Shown: piece after piece, positions 16,792 through 24,787 of the stretch
Position numbering within the stretch: position 1 is the stretch's first letter
How the letters are laid out: each line of letters begins with the position of its first letter
Assembly (NCBI RefSeq): GCF_003387475.1
Contig: NZ_QUNO01000036.1
Location: 1-56,982, forward strand
From: Kutzneria buriramensis
Lineage (GTDB): Bacteria > Actinomycetota > Actinomycetes > Mycobacteriales > Pseudonocardiaceae
Direction of reading: 5' to 3'
Length of the DNA: 56,982 bases
Made by a program: the position numbers and the translations under genes
The notes under the pieces: generated by a model
What the model was told of the DNA's origin: nothing
The model's database searches: none
What the model saw: the letters and a program-made list of their open reading frames with translations, nothing else

Positions 16792-16889
16792 GTCGTTCTC
16801 CTTGGCTCACGGATTGGGTTGCGGCAGAAGAGAAAGCCCATCGGCCAGCAGCACGTCGGCGGCGAGGTGGGCGGTGGCGGTGGGCCGGC

Positions 16890-17081
16890 TCATGCCTTGC
16901 CCGCGAACACGCGACGGCGGCGACCGCTTCCCTGGCAGCGACCGCAGTCGCGCCACGCCTTGCCGGACGGGCTGGGGAACTTGCCGTTGCCGTCGCAGCG
17001 GCCGCAGGCGGTGTAGGGCCAGATCCGGCAGGCCAGCAGGTACAGGCCGATGACGACCAGGACGAACAGGAGGGCGGTCAT
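16890..17081 (-). CDS. Membrane-anchored DnaJ-type zinc knuckle, 63 aa
   Basis: ATG at 17081. Residues about 3-19 form one membrane segment (ALLFVLVVIGLYLLACRI). The rest holds two CxxCxGxG motifs (CGRCDGNG and CGRCQGSG), the repeat that binds zinc in DnaJ-type cysteine-rich domains; here only one zinc centre is present. It overlaps the upstream gene by four bases, so the pair is coupled. It may be a small membrane-tethered redox or protein-binding adaptor of the transfer apparatus. Confidence 0.65.
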   Translation of the reverse strand: MTALLFVLVVIGLYLLACRIWPYTACGRCDGNGKFPSPSGKAWRDCGRCQGSGRRRRVFAGKA

Positions 17082-17320
17082 GGCCGGGAAGTCCCTTCGA
17101 TGGGCTGGTAGCGGGTGGCTCGCCGCTGTACGAGGTCGGCGAACTCGGCGAGTTCGTGGATCGCCAGCGCCGCCCGGCCTTCGCAGGCCGCGAACAGCAC
17201 GCCGGCGCGTTCCCGGGCGGCGATCGCCACGACGGACAGTTCGGAAGCCAGGCATTCGCGTTCGCGCGGGCTGAGCCCGTCGACGGGCGGATGGGCGAGG
17301 GTGTCTAGGTGGTACGTCAT
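17078..17320 (-). CDS. Small helical protein, 80 aa
   Basis: ATG at 17320 overlaps the stop of the 34-aa gene upstream (TGATG-like junction) and its own stop overlaps the next gene by four bases. The product is an 80-residue helical protein (RECLASELSVVAIAARERAG) with no membrane segment. Its place in a coupled chain within the transfer operon suggests an accessory role; family unknown. Confidence 0.6.
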   Translation of the reverse strand: MTYHLDTLAHPPVDGLSPRERECLASELSVVAIAARERAGVLFAACEGRAALAIHELAEFADLVQRRATRYQPIEGTSRP

Positions 17321-17421
17321 CGCGACCCTCCCCCGCTGGCCCGCGCGACGAGCGCCTGGTCCTCGCCGACCAGCTCGCCGCCGGCGGCCGGGCCGGGCAG
17401 GTTCACGTTCGTGTGGTGCAT
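17317..17421 (-). CDS. Very small protein, 34 aa, first gene after structured leader
   Basis: ATG at 17421 with AGGAAGGACACGCCC upstream is a strong initiation site, and the stop overlaps the next start. The peptide (MHHTNVNLPGPAAGGELVGE onward) is polar. It follows the conserved leader stem-loop at 17453-17503, so it may serve to couple translation of the genes downstream. Too short for family assignment, but the SD and overlaps make it credible. Confidence 0.5.
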   Translation of the reverse strand: MHHTNVNLPGPAAGGELVGEDQALVARASGGGSR

Positions 17422-17452
17422 GGGCGTGTCCTTCCTGGGTTGGGAATGGCGA

Positions 17453-17503
17453 CCGGCGGGGCGCGGGAGTGCTTTCTCAGGGCGTCATCCGCGCCCCGGC
17501 CGG
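17453..17503 (-). ncRNA. Conserved leader stem-loop, copy L1
   Basis: On the minus strand the arms (17489-17503 and 17453-17466) form a GC-rich stem enclosing the invariant GACGCCCTGAGAA and a CTCC-containing side. Copies L2 (18267-18319) and L3 (35171-35222) share the loop while the stem bases change in a paired fashion (C-G here, U-G in L2, U-A in L3). Downstream come CCAACCCA and a GGAAGGA ribosome site. I read this as a cis-acting 5' leader RNA. Confidence 0.6.
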
Positions 17504-17570
17504 GGTCTTCGTGCAGTTCAGGCCGGGTTTCTGCCGTGGAACGTCAGGGTGGGCCGGTATCCTGAGTGGT

Positions 17571-17879
17571 GTGAGCGACGAGGAGGAGTTCTCCCACGCG
17601 GCGCGGCTGGGCGGCCTGCGCACGCTGGTGATCGACCGTTTTGTCGCCGCCGAAGCCGCGGTTCACGTCACCGGCCCGCCGAACGACAAGGACACGATCA
17701 AGCCGTTCGTGCGGTACTTCCTGGAATGGCTGCGCGACGCCGACGGGCCAGCCGATCGGGAGCTGCGCCGTCGCGTGCTGCTGATGGTCACCGAGGGGCG
17801 CGATCGCCAGGGCTGGTCGGAGAACGACGCCGCGAAGCTCATCAAGGTCGTTGACGAGGTGTACGGCAGCATCGCCTGA
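17571..17879 (+). CDS. Hypothetical protein on the strand opposite the transfer operon, 102 aa
   Basis: GTG at 17571. The product (DEEEFSHAARLGGLRTLVID, then WLRDADGPADRELRRRVLLM) is a well-composed helical protein with no membrane segment. It is the only rightward gene between about 12.2 and 27.9 kb and lies between two leftward transfer genes, with its stop two bases from the stop of 17881-18228. Transcription of the operon would produce antisense RNA over it. Family unknown; the reading frame quality suggests it is real. Confidence 0.55.
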   Translation: MSDEEEFSHAARLGGLRTLVIDRFVAAEAAVHVTGPPNDKDTIKPFVRYFLEWLRDADGPADRELRRRVLLMVTEGRDRQGWSENDAAKLIKVVDEVYGSIA

Positions 17880-17880
17880 C

Positions 17881-18228
17881 CTACGTGGCGTTCGCGGCGG
17901 TCAGGTCGGTGACGTGCCCCTGCCGCAGTTCCTCGACGATGGCCTCCACGCAGACGTCCAACACCGTGGACCAGTACTCGGCGAGGGCGTCGAGCTGCTC
18001 GTCGGTGAGGGTGGTCAGCGGGCCGGTCTCCTCCAGCGCCTCGGCGTAGCGCACCAGCGCCAGCGCCTCGTTCTGGGTGTAGAAGCACGTGGTGGTCCAG
18101 TTGGTGAACCAGACGCGCTCGGTCCGCCAGGTCCACGGCAGCCACTTCCGCCGCTGGCGGATGGTGCCGGTCCAGGCGTAGTAGGTGCCGCTGTCGCTGA
18201 TGATCCGGCCGTTTTCCAGCGTGGCCAT
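17881..18228 (-). CDS. Hypothetical protein, 115 aa, downstream of TraB-like gene
   Basis: ATG at 18228 with GGAAGGAACGCCCG upstream. The N-terminal half is basic and Trp-rich (WTGTIRQRRKWLPWTWRTER, VWFTNWTTTCFYTQNEALAL); the second half is acidic and helical (LTDEQLDALAEYWSTVLDVC). No membrane segment is certain. It follows the TraB-like gene by 105 bases that contain leader copy L2. A transfer accessory protein is likely by context. Confidence 0.6.
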   Translation of the reverse strand: MATLENGRIISDSGTYYAWTGTIRQRRKWLPWTWRTERVWFTNWTTTCFYTQNEALALVRYAEALEETGPLTTLTDEQLDALAEYWSTVLDVCVEAIVEELRQGHVTDLTAANAT

Positions 18229-18266
18229 CGGGCGTTCCTTCCATGATCAGGGTTGGGTTGGTGGTG

Positions 18267-18319
18267 CCAGGCGGGGCGCAGGAGTTGCGTTCTCAGGGCG
18301 TCATCCACGCCCCGCCTGG
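18267..18319 (-). ncRNA. Conserved leader stem-loop, copy L2
   Basis: The arms CCAGGCGGGGCG and CGCCCCGCCTGG (12 perfect pairs, then U-G, G-U and G-C) enclose the invariant GACGCCCTGAGAA. It lies between the TraB-like gene and 17881-18228 and is followed by CCAACCCAACCC and GGAAGGA. See L1 and L3 for covariation. Confidence 0.65.
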
Positions 18320-18333
18320 GGCTTGTGTGCTGC

Positions 18334-20484
18334 TCAGGCGGCCTCGCCGCGGGCGGTCAGCTCGTAGCGGACGGCCGGGCCGGCGCCGCTCTTGGTGACC
18401 AGCCCCTCCTCGAGGAGCGCGTTGAGCAGCGTGCCGACCTGCTGGCGGGTCAGGCCGACCTTCCCGGAGATCGCACCGGGCTGGGCGAAGCCGTCGCGCA
18501 CGGCCTGCAGCACCTTCTGCTGCGACTCGCTCAGCGCCGGCTTCGTGGCCACGGCCACGGACGTCTGGGCGGGTGCCGCCGTCGGCGCTGGCGGCGTGCT
18601 GGCCGCCGCAGCACGGATGCGCGGCACCGTCGGCAGCCCCATCCGGGTCGGCCGCGGCACCGTCGGCAGCCCGGCCTTCGCCGGCTGATCCGCCGGGTCC
18701 GGCTGCCCGGCGTCTGGGCCGCTGTCTTGCCGGGCGGCGGTGCCTCGGCGGGAGTGGTCGCCGGCCAGGGCCGTGCCCCGGTCGAGCTGGCGCACGCGGG
18801 CGTGCCGCGAACGCTCGTACCAGTCCTCGACTAGCAGCAGGCCCTTCGGCAGCGGCTTGCCCTCGGCAGCCCGGTTCTTGGCGTTCTTGCGCGAGGGCAG
18901 GAACTGCCCCTTGAACGGGGCGTGCCGAGAGGCCTCGCCCAGGGTGTGTCCGAAGCCGGGGATCGACGGCAGGTCGTGCAGGTTGAACTTGCCGTTGGAC
19001 ATGATCTGTCCCTGGGCGCGCTCGTCGGTCTTCAGGCCCACCGCGTTGCCCGCGCGCAGCGAGCCGCGCAGCACGGACTTGATGAACGTCTCCAGGCTGC
19101 CGTCCTGGTCGCCCATCACGATCGCGAGGCCGACCTTGCGGGCCTCCCGGGCCAGGGCCGCCCACTTCATGACGTTCTCTTTGGTGATCACCACGTGGGC
19201 CTCGTCGACGATGACGAGGATGCCGGGGAAGTCCGGGCTCGGAGTGAAGCCGGGGTCGCCGGCGGGCCGGTTGCGCTGCCGGTGGTGCTGCATCGCGGCC
19301 AGCCGCTTGAGCACGTAGTCGACCTCGTCGGAGCCGTAGCGCTCGTGGGCGTGCTCCCACAGCTGCGGGCAGCTGGCGCCATCCTGGCCGTCGACGTGGA
19401 TGACGTAGGTCTTGCCGGTAAACAGCGCGCCGAGGCCGATCACCTCGATCAGTCGGGACTTGCCCGATCCGGTGCCGCCGATGACCATGCCGCCCCACAT
19501 CGAGTCCTCGGTGTAGAGGCGCCACAGGGCGTGGCCGATGCCGTCGGCGTACGGGCCGAGCACGATCGAGCCGCCCCCGTTCTCGAACTGCGGCTCGCGG
19601 AAGAAGACGTCCTGCTTGACCGGCGAGGAGAGCACGACGCGGAAGCGCACCAGCGCCGGGTCGTCGCTGCCCTCGAACTCCTCGGCGATCAGCTGCGAGG
19701 CGGGGTGCCCCAGCCCGGTGGCGATCTTGGACAGGCTGGACAGGACCATGTCCAGGTCGTGTGTGCCGCGGTTGAGCAGCAGCGTGTACTCGATGCCGTG
19801 CTCGAACGGCTGGCCGGAGACCAGCTTCGACCCGGCCAGCACCTTGCCGCTGCCGCCGACGTGGTCGGCCCAGCGGCGCGGGTAGAGCGCGATCTGCGAC
19901 TCGTCCACGTCGACCGGCTCGGCCACGGGCTCAGCCTTGACCGGTGCCGCCGGAGCGACCGGCGCCGGATGCCGGTGCAGCGCCCACCAGCGGGCACCGA
20001 AGGCGTAGTCGGCGGCCAGCGCGAGCGCCAACGAACCCCAGGTCAGGCCCGTCAGGACGGCGACGACCATCCACACCGCGGTCGCGGTGGTCAACAGCGC
20101 CGACCACAACGCCCAGCCCTGCAGGATCTTCTCCCGCCGGCGCAGCATCCAGTAGCCGACCGTGCCGGTGGCCGCGCAGGCCAGACCGGTCAGCAGCGCG
20201 GCGGTGCCGGCGGCCTGCACCTGCATCGACAGCGTGTGGATCGCCTCGGCCAGACCGACCAGCCCCGCGGTGATGTAGTGCGGCATCAGCTGCTGGCGGT
20301 TGCGCTGCTCGATCTCCTTGAGCAGCTGCCGCTCCGCCTTGGCCTGCGCGCGCCGCTGCGACCGGTTCTGCTGGTCGGCCTGCTCGTCGGCGGTGGCGGT
20401 GTGGTCGGCGGCCAGCTCGTCGGGCAGCGTGTCCACGGCCTCCTGGACGGTGCGGTCGATCTCGGTCTCCAGTTGGGTGGTCAT
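18334..20484 (-). CDS. traB: FtsK/SpoIIIE-type conjugative DNA translocase (TraB/TraSA-like)
   Basis: ATG at 20484 behind GGGAAGGACC. Residues about 1-65 are a charged coiled region, 70-112 and 122-160 hold about four membrane segments, then an ATPase with Walker A GGTGSGKS near residue 335 and Walker B ILVIVDEAH near 425. A Pro-rich linker with a twice-repeated GLPTVPR leads to a C-terminal winged helix (about 650-716, LSESQQKVLQAVRDGFAQPG onward) in the position used by TraB proteins to read the plasmid's clt repeats. At 716 residues it matches septal translocases of actinomycete plasmids that move double-stranded DNA between hyphae. It anchors the leftward transfer operon. Confidence 0.85.
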   Translation of the reverse strand: MTTQLETEIDRTVQEAVDTLPDELAADHTATADEQADQQNRSQRRAQAKAERQLLKEIEQRNRQQLMPHYITAGLVGLAEAIHTLSMQVQAAGTAALLTGLACAATGTVGYWMLRRREKILQGWALWSALLTTATAVWMVVAVLTGLTWGSLALALAADYAFGARWWALHRHPAPVAPAAPVKAEPVAEPVDVDESQIALYPRRWADHVGGSGKVLAGSKLVSGQPFEHGIEYTLLLNRGTHDLDMVLSSLSKIATGLGHPASQLIAEEFEGSDDPALVRFRVVLSSPVKQDVFFREPQFENGGGSIVLGPYADGIGHALWRLYTEDSMWGGMVIGGTGSGKSRLIEVIGLGALFTGKTYVIHVDGQDGASCPQLWEHAHERYGSDEVDYVLKRLAAMQHHRQRNRPAGDPGFTPSPDFPGILVIVDEAHVVITKENVMKWAALAREARKVGLAIVMGDQDGSLETFIKSVLRGSLRAGNAVGLKTDERAQGQIMSNGKFNLHDLPSIPGFGHTLGEASRHAPFKGQFLPSRKNAKNRAAEGKPLPKGLLLVEDWYERSRHARVRQLDRGTALAGDHSRRGTAARQDSGPDAGQPDPADQPAKAGLPTVPRPTRMGLPTVPRIRAAAASTPPAPTAAPAQTSVAVATKPALSESQQKVLQAVRDGFAQPGAISGKVGLTRQQVGTLLNALLEEGLVTKSGAGPAVRYELTARGEAA

Positions 20485-20582
20485 CGAACTTGGTCCTTCC
20501 CTGGTTGGACCGGTGTCGGCCACGGCGCCCGCACACCCGCGAGGAAGCGGCAGGTATGCGGGACCGAAGACGGCACCAGCGA

Positions 20583-22289
20583 TTACTCGGCGGTGACGAA
20601 TTCCTTGTTGCCGGCGTCAGGGGTGGCGTTGTACGCCTCCTTGACACCGCGGTGGCTCTCCAGCTCGCCCTGCAGGCTGGTGGCGGCCGCGCCGGCCGCC
20701 TCCAGCTGGGCCAGGGCGGCGTTCAGCTCGGCGACGGCGGCGGTCATCTGCTCCTGCACGCTGGCGACGTCGGTCAGGGCCTGGCCGGTGACACCGCCGG
20801 CGGCGAGGTCGGCCTGGGCCTTCTCGCAGCTGGCGGCGGCCTCGTCACCGGTGGGCACCACGGCACTGATCTGGTCGCGGGTGTGGGTGCAGTACGCCGA
20901 GAGCTCGGCGGCGTACGAGATGGCGGCCTCCAGGCCGGTGATCTCCGTGCTCGTCACGGGAAGCTCCATTCGAGTGGTCGTGGTGCTGCGCTGCTTGAAC
21001 GGGATGACGTTGTCGGGAAGTGCGGTCGTGTTGTTGTCGGCGCTGGCCTCCTTCGTGCTGGTCGCGGCATCGGCGCTGGACTCCTCCGCAGCGCCGTCGG
21101 TCTTCTCGCCGGCCTTGGCGGCGGCTTCGGCTTCGGCGATGCGCCGCAGGTCCTCGGCGACGGCCTCCTGCACCTCCGGCGGCGCGTCGGGCGGCGCGCA
21201 GTAGATGTCGGCCGGATCGATCGCCCCGCCGTAACGCTGGCTGAGCAGCGCCAACGCCTCGACGTCCTCGCCGCCGGGGACGACCGTCGCGTGCACGCCA
21301 GGGGTGGTGCGGATGGCGTCGAGCATGTCCGCGCGGGTGGCCACCGGCAGCGCCATCCACTCCGAGGCCGGGATCTGCGTGTGCACCCCGGTGTTGATCG
21401 CGTTGTGCACCGCGTCGACCGTGTCCTGCTGGGCCGGGGTGATCGGGTACATCGCCTCGCTGGCCTTCGCGGCCATGTCGGTGCTGGCCGCGTACTGCGC
21501 GGCCCGCACGGTCAGGTCCGTCGCCAGGGCGCGCGTCGCGTCCCCGACCGGCCTGGTCCAGCCGCCGTGCACCTGCTCGTCGATCAGCTCGCGACGCGGC
21601 ACGCCGTTGACGTCGGCCGCCGTCGGGGCGGTCGCGTTGAAGCCGGCGCCGCCCCGAGCCGCAGCCGGCGCGGCCGGACCGGGCGCTGGGGCAGCCGCGG
21701 CCGCCGTCGGCGGCGTGGTCGCGGCGGTTCGAGAAACCCAATCGAGGTGCTGCTCACAGGTCGAACGCCCTTCCAGCGCGTCGTTCGTGCACCAGAAGGA
21801 CTTGCCATCGACGAAGTACGACACCACGCACTTCGGGCGGGCCGGCTTCGCCTCATCGCCTGCACCCGCCGGCGTCTCCGCGCCTGCGGCCGCGCCGTCA
21901 ATCACGGCGGGTTCCGGCAGCGTCGCGTCGAACCCGGCCGGGTCGACGGCCACCGGCTCGGCCGGGTCACCATCTGCCGCCGCGTCCTCGAGGGCCCACT
22001 TCTCCCGATCCCGGTTGATCTTCTCGGCGGCCTTGCGCTCGCGCTTTTCCTTGCGGTGCTCGGCCATGAGCTCGCGCTTGTGGTGTGCGGAGTCCCAGGC
22101 GTCGTCGAGCAGGCCGGCCATGTAGCGGCCGAACGACGAGGCCGGCACCGGACGGCCGCCGTCGGCGCGGGCCTCCAGCTTCTTCTTGCGGTACTCGTGC
22201 CGCGGCGGCTCGTGGCCGCGGATGGTGGCGGTGGTGTCCTCGTACAGGCGCACCACCAGGTAAGCGAGGAGCAGGGCGAACAGGAACAT
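20583..22289 (-). CDS. Membrane-anchored multidomain transfer protein, 568 aa, with duplicated C-terminal domain
   Basis: ATG at 22289 with AGGGAGGTGAAACCCC upstream. Residues 1-18 are hydrophobic (FLFALLLAYLVVRLY), an anchor or uncleaved signal. A charged coiled region follows (to about 110), then a short Cys motif (CVVSYFVDGKSFWCTNDALE ... C), an Ala/Pro linker, a helical domain (about 230-400) and from about residue 440 the domain duplicated at 13857-15161. The join at STTTTRMELPVTSTE retains an internal GTG with TGGAG before it, so the last domain might also be made alone. It lies directly upstream of the TraB-like gene. Structural role in the transfer complex is plausible but not shown. 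Confidence 0.6.
   Translation of the reverse strand: MFLFALLLAYLVVRLYEDTTATIRGHEPPRHEYRKKKLEARADGGRPVPASSFGRYMAGLLDDAWDSAHHKRELMAEHRKEKRERKAAEKINRDREKWALEDAAADGDPAEPVAVDPAGFDATLPEPAVIDGAAAGAETPAGAGDEAKPARPKCVVSYFVDGKSFWCTNDALEGRSTCEQHLDWVSRTAATTPPTAAAAAPAPGPAAPAAARGGAGFNATAPTAADVNGVPRRELIDEQVHGGWTRPVGDATRALATDLTVRAAQYAASTDMAAKASEAMYPITPAQQDTVDAVHNAINTGVHTQIPASEWMALPVATRADMLDAIRTTPGVHATVVPGGEDVEALALLSQRYGGAIDPADIYCAPPDAPPEVQEAVAEDLRRIAEAEAAAKAGEKTDGAAEESSADAATSTKEASADNNTTALPDNVIPFKQRSTTTTRMELPVTSTEITGLEAAISYAAELSAYCTHTRDQISAVVPTGDEAAASCEKAQADLAAGGVTGQALTDVASVQEQMTAAVAELNAALAQLEAAGAAATSLQGELESHRGVKEAYNATPDAGNKEFVTAE
20586..20968. repeat. Duplicated 380-bp segment, copy B
   Basis: Partner of 14775-15152. 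Here the reading frame ends with TAA just past the repeat, whereas copy A reads through. The upstream join is also different, so the duplicated unit is a complete small gene or domain. Confidence 0.85.
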
Positions 22290-22311
22290 GGGGTTTCACC
22301 TCCCTTTCTGA

Positions 22312-22704
22312 TCAGAAGATCGGGTGGACGGCTTGGATGACGGCCAGGACCAGCACGGCGGCGGCGATCACGCGCGACCACCGCTCGAAGATCCAGTCGA
22401 GATAGAGGAACAGGGCCCGGAACGGGATCAGCACGCCCGTGCCGGCGCGGGAGCCCAGCCGCACCTGCTCGTCGTCGGGCAGGTGCTGGCCGTACATCGC
22501 CCACATCCAGCTCTGCTTGAGGGCGGGCCGGCCGTTCTCCCACAAGTCCGGCGGGGTCCAGTGCTGCCGCATCCCGGTCGCCCATGCCTGGGCGTACTCG
22601 TTCAGCGACACCGGGGCGGTCTCGGTGCCGATGACCGGCGTGTCCGCCGGCGGGGTAGCCGTGGTGCCGGCGCTGGGCGCCGGGTCCACGTTCGGAGTGC
22701 TCAT
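22312..22704 (-). CDS. Single-TM protein of the transfer operon, 130 aa
   Basis: ATG at 22704; the start overlaps the stop of 22701-22949 by four bases. The N-terminal 90 residues are soluble (SLNEYAQAWATGMRQHWTPP and a Trp-rich block) and residues about 95-128 are hydrophobic (VLIPFRALFLYLDWIF, IAAAVLVLAVIQAV), so the protein is C-terminally anchored. Twenty-two bases separate it from the next gene. Probably part of the mating apparatus; family unknown. Confidence 0.6.
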   Translation of the reverse strand: MSTPNVDPAPSAGTTATPPADTPVIGTETAPVSLNEYAQAWATGMRQHWTPPDLWENGRPALKQSWMWAMYGQHLPDDEQVRLGSRAGTGVLIPFRALFLYLDWIFERWSRVIAAAVLVLAVIQAVHPIF

Positions 22705-22949
22705 GACTTTCGTCCTCGCGTCTCGTAGTGGGTGAGCAGCTCCTCGGCGGGGGCGACCAGGTCGGCCACCGCGGTGGCGACGATCGCTTTGCGCTGCTCA
22801 GGAGTGGCGCATTTGGAGAGTGCGAGCCGGAGCAGGTCGACGGCCGGGCCGAGCTGGTCGACGTCGGTCTTGATCTGCTTCACGCGCTGCCAGTAGCGGT
22901 TGCGCCAGGCGGCGACTCGCTCGGCGCGGCTTCCGCCGCGGCCAGCCAT
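22701..22949 (-). CDS. Small basic protein, 82 aa
   Basis: ATG at 22949 coincides with the end of the upstream gene, and its stop overlaps the next start, so it is fully coupled. The N-terminus is Arg-rich (GRGGSRAERVAAWRNRYWQR) and the remainder an amphipathic helical pair. No motif recognised. Context: small accessory gene of the transfer operon. Confidence 0.6.
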   Translation of the reverse strand: MAGRGGSRAERVAAWRNRYWQRVKQIKTDVDQLGPAVDLLRLALSKCATPEQRKAIVATAVADLVAPAEELLTHYETRGRKS

Positions 22950-23377
22950 CAGTGACCGCCCGCGACCAGGTAGCTCAGGCCACTGGTGCCGAAATGGGTC
23001 ACGGCGTCGACAAGCCCCGCGCCGTTGGCGGCGACCGGGCCGGAGGCGATGATGACCAGCAGCGGCAGCATGATCAGCCCGATCAGCTCCGGCTTGTCCG
23101 CCTTGCGGTCATGCCAGAACCCGTAGACCACCAACGGGATGCAGATCAGCACGGCCAGCGCCGCGAGTAGGGCCGCGCTGACGCCGATCCAGCCGGCCGG
23201 GATGCCCAGCAGGCCGCGCAGCAGGCCGGCCACCCAGGCGCCGAGGTTCGTGTTGGCGAACGAGCAGGCGCCGATCGCGGCGAAGATCGCCACGACCCAC
23301 CACTTGCGCCACTTCTTCCACTTCTTCTTGAGCAGGTACAACATTCCGAACGCGAACAGGCACACCAGCCAGCTCAT
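22949..23377 (-). CDS. Polytopic membrane protein, 142 aa
   Basis: I start at the ATG at 23377, eight bases after GGAGGTG; a longer frame upstream only reads through the leader. The protein has about four hydrophobic segments (residues about 3-16, 24-50, 57-88, 98-118) with a strongly basic loop KKKWKKWRKWW after the first, setting that loop in the cytoplasm. Resembles the small membrane proteins that accompany TraB in actinomycete plasmids. Its leader carries GATCCACAGCGA. Confidence 0.6.
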   Translation of the reverse strand: MSWLVCLFAFGMLYLLKKKWKKWRKWWVVAIFAAIGACSFANTNLGAWVAGLLRGLLGIPAGWIGVSAALLAALAVLICIPLVVYGFWHDRKADKPELIGLIMLPLLVIIASGPVAANGAGLVDAVTHFGTSGLSYLVAGGH

Positions 23378-23399
23378 GCGCGCACACCTCCATCTCAGG

Positions 23400-23417
23400 T
23401 CGCTGTGGATCGGTTTC
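23400..23417 (-). promoter_or_regulatory. GATCCACAGCGA leader element, copy 2
   Basis: Reads GAAACCGATCCACAGCGA on the minus strand, 8 bases before the GGAGG of the membrane-protein gene 22949-23377. A hairpin (23471-23506) lies about 55 bases upstream, as in the Nudix leader. Confidence 0.6.
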
Positions 23418-23470
23418 TTGCCCGGGATCTCGCCTGGTTGCCGCCAGGTGAGGCCCGTCTCGGGAGCCGG

Positions 23471-23506
23471 CGGCCGGGCGGGTTGGTGAGTTCGGGGCCG
23501 CCCGGC
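23471..23506 (-). terminator. Hairpin after gene 23526-24512
   Basis: GGCCGGGCGG (23471-23480) pairs perfectly with CCGCCCGGCC (23497-23506). It follows the stop at 23526 by about 20 bases and precedes leader element copy 2; terminator, attenuator or processing hairpin inside the operon. Confidence 0.6.
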
Positions 23507-23525
23507 CACCGACGTCAGGGGTGGG

Positions 23526-24512
23526 CTAGAAGCCCAGGAACTGCTTGGCCAGTCGCCGGCCCTCCATGTGGGCGATGCCGTTGGGCAGCGTCGCGCGCAG
23601 GTACTTGATCACCTGGTTCGCCGAGGCGTCCGGCGGCAGCTGCTTGTCCGCGACCGCCTGGCGCAGCAGCAGCAGCCGCTCGCGGGTCACCGGGTCGTCC
23701 TTGGACAGCGCGATCGCCGTGCCGTACAGGCTCGACGCCAGGTGCCAGGCGATCACCGCGGCGACCACCAGGGCCGGCACCAGCACGTGGGCGACAAGGT
23801 CGGTGGAGTGCCAGCCGAACCGGATGCCGGAGGGCACCACGTTGAGCAGCACCGACGCGCTGGCCAGCGCCCCGTCGAACCAGTAGAACTTGCGCGGCAC
23901 CTCGATCCCGCGCTTGCGGCCGGTGAACTGCGCGATCATCGAGATCGCCAGCAGCACCGAGGCCAGCGGCTCGACCAGGTACGCCGTCCACGTGCCGTCC
24001 GTGCCGACCAGGCCGTCGTGCACGTTGGCCGCCATGTACGCCACACCGCCCGCGATCAGCAGAAACGCGGCCGCCGAGGAGGCGGTGAGCTTGCGGTAGT
24101 CCGCGCCGATGGCCCGCGCCGGGTCCAGGATCCGGTCCCGCGCCCGCTCGGCCCGCTCGTCCCACCAGGACCAGCGCCGGTTCCGGCGCGACCGCCGGAC
24201 CTCGGCCTTGCCGGCCGTGCGGCGCTCCTTGCGCTGCACGGCCCGGATGTCCTCGGCGACCCGGCGGTCGGCGTCGCGCTCGGCCTTCGAGAGCACCGCG
24301 TCGAACACCTCGTCGGCCTCGATCTCGGCCAGCTGCTGGAGCAGGTCACGCTCGGCCGCGCGGTCGGCCACCTGCTGCCGGAGCTGCGTCACCCGCTCCG
24401 ACTCCTGGTGCACCGCGGGCGCGGCCAGCGTCGGCTCGACGCCGAGCGGCTGCATCGGCACCCCGAACTCCACGGTGTGCCCGTTGAGAGGCCGCTCGTC
24501 TACTGCAGTCAC
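23526..24512 (-). CDS. Membrane protein, DUF2637/Spd-like, 328 aa
   Basis: The GTG at 24512 overlaps the upstream stop (GTGA) and follows AAGGAGGAGAA. Residues 1-150 are a soluble, highly charged coiled region (RVTQLRQQVADRAAERDLLQ, later RRSRRNRRWSWWDERAERAR). From about residue 160 to 265 come four hydrophobic segments (FLLIAGGVAYMAANVHDGL, YLVEPLASVLLAISMIAQF and two more), resembling DUF2637-type proteins near plasmid spread genes in actinomycetes; the match is from memory. The C-terminus is a short helical domain. Likely part of the intramycelial spread or transfer machinery. Confidence 0.55.
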   Translation of the reverse strand: MTAVDERPLNGHTVEFGVPMQPLGVEPTLAAPAVHQESERVTQLRQQVADRAAERDLLQQLAEIEADEVFDAVLSKAERDADRRVAEDIRAVQRKERRTAGKAEVRRSRRNRRWSWWDERAERARDRILDPARAIGADYRKLTASSAAAFLLIAGGVAYMAANVHDGLVGTDGTWTAYLVEPLASVLLAISMIAQFTGRKRGIEVPRKFYWFDGALASASVLLNVVPSGIRFGWHSTDLVAHVLVPALVVAAVIAWHLASSLYGTAIALSKDDPVTRERLLLLRQAVADKQLPPDASANQVIKYLRATLPNGIAHMEGRRLAKQFLGF

Positions 24513-24787
24513 TTCTCCTCCTTCTTGCCGTTCCCGCTGCTCAGAGCCTCGACGATGTGATCCCATACGTCCCGCTCCTCGCGTACGAGGTCGGTCAGCC
24601 ACGTGCCGGAATCGACGAAACGACCGGCCATTTGGCGGTCCTGGGCGATCTCGTCCAGCTCGGAGAGCAGCCCCCGCACCCGACGACCGGTCTCGGTCTC
24701 GGCGGTGGCGGTGGTCAGGTAGGCGGCGAACAACTGCCGCTCGCTGGTCTTGCCGGTGCGGACGATGCCCTTGATCGTGCTCGTCAT
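24509..24787 (-). CDS. Small acidic helical protein, 92 aa
   Basis: ATG at 24787, with four-base overlaps at both ends, so translation is coupled with its neighbours. The protein is soluble and helical (SELDEIAQDRQMAGRFVDSG, EERDVWDHIVEALSS). No motif recognised. Context: accessory gene of the transfer operon. Confidence 0.6.
   Translation of the reverse strand: MTSTIKGIVRTGKTSERQLFAAYLTTATAETETGRRVRGLLSELDEIAQDRQMAGRFVDSGTWLTDLVREERDVWDHIVEALSSGNGKKEEK

Noticed and set aside
18922-22340. Long rightward open frames opposite the TraB-like and upstream transfer genes
   Set aside because: Their composition is Arg/Gly/Ala/Val-rich and stop-free only because the real minus-strand genes are GC-rich; the minus-strand proteins contain clear Walker and membrane features.
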